Assembly: GCF_016802865.1 (NCBI RefSeq)
Contig: NZ_JAEVHM010000047.1
Location: forward strand, 1 to 33,876
Reading direction: 5' to 3'
Source of the DNA: Micromonospora parastrephiae
GTDB lineage: Bacteria; Actinomycetota; Actinomycetes; Mycobacteriales; Micromonosporaceae
Length of the DNA stretch: 33,876 nucleotides
The notes beneath the pieces were generated by a model that saw only the letters and a list, made by a program, of their open reading frames with translations, was not told where the DNA came from and ran no database searches. The position numbers were made by a program, and so were the translations under genes. Below are positions 30,990 through 33,876 of this stretch, piece after piece. Each line of letters begins with the position of its first letter. Position 1 is the first letter of the stretch.

Positions 30990-31609
30990 TCGTCCTCTTC
31001 CGGGTCCTGGTTGGCCTCCGCGCCCAGCACGAACGCCTGCATGGCCAGCTCGTCGCCGGACGGCGCCACGAAGGCGGGCAGCTCGCGGGGGCCCAGCTCC
31101 TGCACGTAGGACCAGAACAGGCGTACCGCCTCGGCCGGCGTGTCGGCCTCGATGGGCAGGTCGAGGCTGACCAGCCAGGTGCGCCGCGCCGGGGGTGGGC
31201 CGAGCCGGTCGGCCAACGCCCGGAAGGCCGCCGGCTCCAGTGCGGTGACCGGCCCGTCGAGGGTGAGCAGGTCGGCCGGCACCGGCTCGTCGAAGGCCCG
31301 CCGGGTGTACGCGACGACGAGCGTCTCCGGCTCGACCGGCGACTGCGGGTCGTCCGGGTCCTCGGAGTGCCGCTGCGCCGGCATGGTGACCCGGCCGAGC
31401 GCCACCAGCCTGGGCGGGGCGTCGGCGAGCACGGCCACCCGGTCACCCGGCCTCGGGCGACCGACGTCGGTCAGCCCGGTCAACTCCAGGGCGTCGTGGT
31501 GCACGAGCCGCTCGGCCTCGTACCGCTCGGCGGGCAGCAGCACGGCCCAGGTGCCCGCCCCGTCGGCGTTGCCGGCCGCACCGGCCCGGTGCGCGGTCTC
31601 GGTCGTCAT
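30986..31609 (-). CDS. Conserved actinobacterial protein of unknown function
   Basis: This protein of about 207 residues begins MTTETAHRAGAAGNADGAGT. Its core contains TWAVLLPAERYEAERLVHHD, PRPGDRVAVLADAPPRLVAL and LLTLDGPVTALEPAAFRALA, and it ends DPEEDD. The first half looks like a small beta barrel (PUA/EVE-like), the second half a mixed fold with RTWLVSLDLPIEADTPAEAV. No signal or membrane segment is present. An in-frame ATG three codons earlier (31618) is an alternative start; neither has a strong ribosome site. Its TAG stop overlaps the TAG of the convergent DUF1501 gene through the palindrome CTAG. It is read after tag with a short gap. Confidence 0.75.
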   Translation of the reverse strand: MTTETAHRAGAAGNADGAGTWAVLLPAERYEAERLVHHDALELTGLTDVGRPRPGDRVAVLADAPPRLVALGRVTMPAQRHSEDPDDPQSPVEPETLVVAYTRRAFDEPVPADLLTLDGPVTALEPAAFRALADRLGPPPARRTWLVSLDLPIEADTPAEAVRLFWSYVQELGPRELPAFVAPSGDELAMQAFVLGAEANQDPEEDD

Positions 31610-31634
31610 GCCTGCCATCTCATCACGCCGCCGG

Positions 31635-32204
31635 TCAGAGGGTGACGTGACAGCCGACGATGTGATCGTCGACCATTCCGGTGGCCTGCATGAGCGCGTA
31701 CGCGGTGGTGGGGCCGACGAACCGGAAGCCCCGCTTCTTGAGTGCCTTGGCCATCGCCGTCGACTCGGGGGTGATCGGCGCCAGCTCGGCGAACGAGGCC
31801 GGGCGGGCCGGCCGTTGCTCCGGCGCGAAGGACCAGAGCAGCGTGGACAGGCCCTCGGGCAGCTCCAGCGCGGCACGGGCGTTGGCGATCGCCGCCTCGA
31901 TCTTGGCCCGGTTGCGGACGATGCCGGCGTCGGCGAGCAGCCGGGTCACGTCGGCGTCGTCGTACCGGGCGACGGTCGGGATGTGGAACTCGTCGAAGGC
32001 GAGCCGGAACGCGGGGCGTTTGCGCAGGATGGTGAGCCAGGACAGGCCGGACTGGAACGCCTCCAGCGTCATCCGCTCGTAGAGCGCGTCGTCGCCGCGC
32101 AGCGGCCGCCCCCACTCGGTGTCGTGGTAGACGGCGTAGTCCGGGGTGCTCGCCCCCCAGGCGCAGCGGGCCAGCCCGTCCGCGCCGATCACCAGGTCAG
32201 TCAC
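31635..32204 (-). CDS. tag: DNA-3-methyladenine glycosylase I
   Basis: This 189-residue base-excision repair enzyme removes 3-methyladenine from alkylated DNA. The zinc snap is complete: Cys14 in LARCAW, His27 in YHDTEWG, and His181 and Cys185 in HIVGCHV. Further signatures are YERMTLEAFQSGLSWLTIL with the catalytic-site glutamate, and FRFVGPTTAYALMQATGMV. The start GTG is chosen because it lies 7 bp downstream of TAGCGT on the minus strand at leaderless spacing; another in-frame GTG sits 3 codons upstream. The length equals that of E. coli Tag. The unknown protein follows in the same direction. Confidence 0.94.
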   Translation of the reverse strand: MTDLVIGADGLARCAWGASTPDYAVYHDTEWGRPLRGDDALYERMTLEAFQSGLSWLTILRKRPAFRLAFDEFHIPTVARYDDADVTRLLADAGIVRNRAKIEAAIANARAALELPEGLSTLLWSFAPEQRPARPASFAELAPITPESTAMAKALKKRGFRFVGPTTAYALMQATGMVDDHIVGCHVTL

Positions 32205-32211
32205 CTCGAAC

Positions 32212-32217
32212 ACGCTA
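32212..32217 (-). promoter_or_regulatory. -10 box of leaderless tag gene
   Basis: TAGCGT on the minus strand, 7 bp before the GTG at 32202-32204. No ribosome site is present. Confidence 0.45.
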
Positions 32218-32340
32218 GGCCATCGCACCGACAGCCCATTGCCACCGGCCGTCCGGCTGCCTATGGTGCTTGTTACCGACCGGTAGGTTGGGGTCACCCA
32301 CCGGTGCCCCCGGCCGCCGACGGCCACTGGAGGTGGCGCG

Positions 32341-33234
32341 ATGAAGGAATTCCCGGACGTCATCGCCTGGTCGATCCCGGCCTTCCTGCTGCTCGTCGTG
32401 CTGGAACGGGTCTCCTACCTGCTGCACCGCGACGACGACGAGATCGGCTACGGCGGCGCGGACACCGCCACCAGCCTGGCGATGGGGCTGGGCAGCGTCT
32501 TCACCGACCTGCTCTGGAAGGTGCCGATCGCCGCCGCGTACGCGCTGCTCTACGCGCTCACCCCGCTTCGGGTGGCCGAACTCTGGTGGAGTTGGCCGCT
32601 GATCCTGCTCGCCCAGGACTTCTTCTACTACTGGTCGCACCGGGGCCACCACGTGATCCGGATCCTCTGGGCCTCGCATGTGGTGCACCACTCGTCGCAA
32701 CGGTTCAACCTCTCCACCGCCCTGCGCCAGCCGTGGACCGGCCTGACCAGCTGGATCTTCTACATCCCGCTGATCCTCATCGGCGTACACCCGGCGGTGG
32801 TGGCGTTCTGCGGGTCGGTCAACCTGCTCTACCAGTTCTGGATCCACACCGAACGCATCGACCGGATGCCGCGCTGGTACGAGTTCGTGTTCAACACCCC
32901 GTCCCACCACCGGGTGCACCACGCCTCGCAGGGCGGCTACCTGGACCGCAACTTCGGCGGCATCCTGATCGTCTGGGACCGGTTGTTCGGCTCGTTCGCG
33001 CCGGAGCGGGAGCGCTGCGTGTACGGGCTGACCAAGAACGTGGGCAGCTACAACCCGGTCCGGGTGGCCTTCCACGAGTACGCGTCGATCGCCCGGGACC
33101 TGCGGTCCGCGGTGAGCTGGCGACACCGCGCGGGGCACCTGTTCCGCGCGCCGGGTTGGCAGCCGACGCCGGGCGTGGTCAGGGCAGCCGGCCCTGCTCG
33201 ACCAGACGGGCGAACCTCTTCAGCGCCTGGGTGA
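32341..33234 (+). CDS. Fatty acid hydroxylase / sterol desaturase family membrane protein
   Basis: This 297-residue integral membrane di-iron enzyme begins MKEFPDVIAWSIPAFLLLVV. Its histidine boxes are SHRGHH (His100-His104), SHVVHHS (His113-His117), an isolated His169 (FWIHTERID) and HHRVHHAS (His189-His194), which together hold the two iron atoms. Four or so membrane helices lie around residues 8-25, 48-75, 80-95 and 135-165. Members hydroxylate or desaturate lipid chains, carotenoids or related molecules; the substrate is unknown. Its last 56 bp overlap the convergent SRPBCC gene, and the tail after about residue 270 is of low complexity, so the very C-terminus is uncertain. Confidence 0.9.
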   Translation: MKEFPDVIAWSIPAFLLLVVLERVSYLLHRDDDEIGYGGADTATSLAMGLGSVFTDLLWKVPIAAAYALLYALTPLRVAELWWSWPLILLAQDFFYYWSHRGHHVIRILWASHVVHHSSQRFNLSTALRQPWTGLTSWIFYIPLILIGVHPAVVAFCGSVNLLYQFWIHTERIDRMPRWYEFVFNTPSHHRVHHASQGGYLDRNFGGILIVWDRLFGSFAPERERCVYGLTKNVGSYNPVRVAFHEYASIARDLRSAVSWRHRAGHLFRAPGWQPTPGVVRAAGPARPDGRTSSAPG

Positions 33235-33676
33235 GGCTGAACTTGGACCCGGGCCAGACCACCGGCCACGCCAACCGGCCGGCCCGACCACCGGGCAGGT
33301 GGAACCACTCGTGCCAGACCACCTGCGTGCAGTTCCGGTCCAGTTGGGTGCAGCGCAGCACTCCCGGGCCGCGCAGCAGTTGGCCGCAGTGCACCACACC
33401 GATCTCGTACGGCTCGTCGACGCGGACGACGTGCATCTCGTCGCGCAGCACCGCCGGGCCGAGCGACGTCACGGCCTCGACCCGACTGCCCTCGCGACCG
33501 TCGCCCTCGACGACCCGAACCCGGGTGAAGGGGATCCAGTCGGACTGACGGTCCCAGGCGAGCAACGCCGCGAAGACCCGCTCCGCCGGGGCGTCGACGA
33601 TCACGGTGGCGGTCACCTCGCCAGCGCCGGGTTGGGCCGCCTCGCGGAGATCGTCGGCCCCCTCCGGGCCAATCAC
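33179..33676 (-). CDS. SRPBCC-family protein
   Basis: This 165-residue protein is a START/SRPBCC fold, a helix-grip cavity that binds hydrophobic ligands. It has the N-terminal strand EVTATVIVDAPAERVFAALL, then WDRQSDWIPFTRVRVVEGDG, and the final helix FSLTQALKRFARLVEQGRLP. TQVVWHEWFHLPGG lies in the sheet. The GTG at 33674-33676 follows CGGAG and overlaps the TGA of the upstream gene (GTGA), so translation is coupled. It converges on the desaturase-family gene with a 56-bp overlap. It could bind a lipid or polyketide-like ligand, but no ligand is known. Confidence 0.85.
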   Translation of the reverse strand: MIGPEGADDLREAAQPGAGEVTATVIVDAPAERVFAALLAWDRQSDWIPFTRVRVVEGDGREGSRVEAVTSLGPAVLRDEMHVVRVDEPYEIGVVHCGQLLRGPGVLRCTQLDRNCTQVVWHEWFHLPGGRAGRLAWPVVWPGSKFSLTQALKRFARLVEQGRLP

Positions 33677-33876
33677 GCCGACTCCGAGCGGACCACCGCG
33701 CCGTTCCTGCTGGTGCCGTCCTCGGCCGGGGCCGCGCCGTCGGCGTCCGCCGTCGAGGAGGTGGCGTCGGTCCGCCCGGTCACGCCCACCGGGGTAGCCA
33801 CGGGGTCGACGTCGTCGGCGGGGGCCACGCCGTCGGCGTCCGCCGGAGAGGAGGTGGCGTCGGGCTGCTCGCCGGT
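33673..33876 (-). CDS. Partial gene, acidic repeat-containing C-terminus
   Basis: An open frame enters from the window edge and ends with TGA at 33673-33675. Only the last 67 residues are seen. They are acidic and alanine-rich, with a near-duplicated unit DATSSPADADGVAPADD and DATSSTADADGAAPAED. The stop overlaps the start of the SRPBCC gene by 4 bp (GTGA), the usual sign of an operon. The main body lies beyond the window, so identity cannot be assigned. Confidence 0.65.
   Translation of the reverse strand, partial: TGEQPDATSSPADADGVAPADDVDPVATPVGVTGRTDATSSTADADGAAPAEDGTSRNGAVVRSESA
33731..33863. repeat. 40-bp direct repeat, 93-bp period
   Basis: The 40-bp units 33731-33770 and 33824-33863 match at 37 positions. 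They encode the duplicated acidic unit DATSSxADADGxAPA in the partial gene on the minus strand. This is an internal coding repeat, not a mobile element. Confidence 0.8.

Noticed and set aside
32202..32217. LexA-like half-site upstream of tag (TCGAACACG)
   Set aside because: Only the left half matches; the right half does not resemble GTTCGA, so an SOS box is not supported.
31140..33548. 802-codon plus-strand open frame
   Set aside because: It is antisense to the unknown protein and tag, and out of frame through the desaturase-family gene, with no domains.
1..33876. CRISPR arrays, tRNA/rRNA genes, transposases, phage genes or a biosynthetic gene cluster
   Set aside because: I found no regularly spaced repeats, no tRNA-like cloverleaf with a CCA end, and no transposase, integrase, PKS or NRPS domains. 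The only mobile element is the intein.

Overview
The window is GC-rich actinomycete DNA. Strong G/C bias at third codon positions, many GTG starts, leaderless genes preceded by TANNNT -10 boxes, and protein content point to a Micromonosporaceae chromosome (Micromonospora-like). This assignment is inference from gene content; no database was searched. I see no tRNA, rRNA, CRISPR array, insertion sequence, prophage or biosynthetic cluster. It reads as ordinary chromosomal backbone with several informative details.

Layout. 78-3842 (minus strand): SigE-family sigma factor, PH-domain membrane protein with a 52-residue membrane partner, a DUF6758 protein, a TrmH/SpoU RNA methyltransferase and an unknown protein. 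3955-4470: MaoC hydratase, then a 549-bp gene-free stretch ending in a SigR-type promoter for thioredoxin (5020-5382). 5535-7295: an HTTM membrane protein with its small partner, facing a DCC thiol-disulfide protein. 7387-9396: an Rv2578c-type radical SAM protein interrupted by a LAGLIDADG intein, under a near-perfect LexA box. 9423-14420: CoA-binding protein, acyl-CoA dehydrogenase, two DUF4190 proteins flanking an SDR, and a CitE-type lyase. 14527-18709: second SDR, EamA transporter, HAD protein, an unknown protein and a PhzF-family protein. 18743-24775: MgtE-N/CBS, DUF1003, Mrp, TatB, HtrA and O-methyltransferase, an order resembling the M. tuberculosis sigE-mrp neighbourhood but without sigE and rseA. 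24781-28373: leucyl aminopeptidase, DUF3117, and a paaX-paaG operon. 28433-30989: the DUF1800/DUF1501 pair with a Tat signal. 30986-33876: unknown protein, Tag glycosylase, sterol-desaturase-family protein, SRPBCC protein, and a partial acidic protein running off the end.

Links between genes. The MaoC, acyl-CoA dehydrogenase and CitE proteins resemble the set that sits together with ccr/meaA in Streptomyces (ethylmalonyl-CoA pathway). Here they are scattered over 10 kb on one strand, and each has a similar CTxx-N8-TxAG element 37-61 bp upstream. Thioredoxin, HTTM and DCC genes form a possible envelope thiol-redox neighbourhood. TatB and the Tat-signal DUF1501 protein are both encoded here.

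Sequence quality. At least seven recognisable genes are broken, eight times in all, and every break is repaired by adding a single base. Such a uniform class of lesions, mostly in G/C-rich runs, suggests base-dropping consensus errors rather than gene decay. Entries typed 'pseudogene' should be read in that light.
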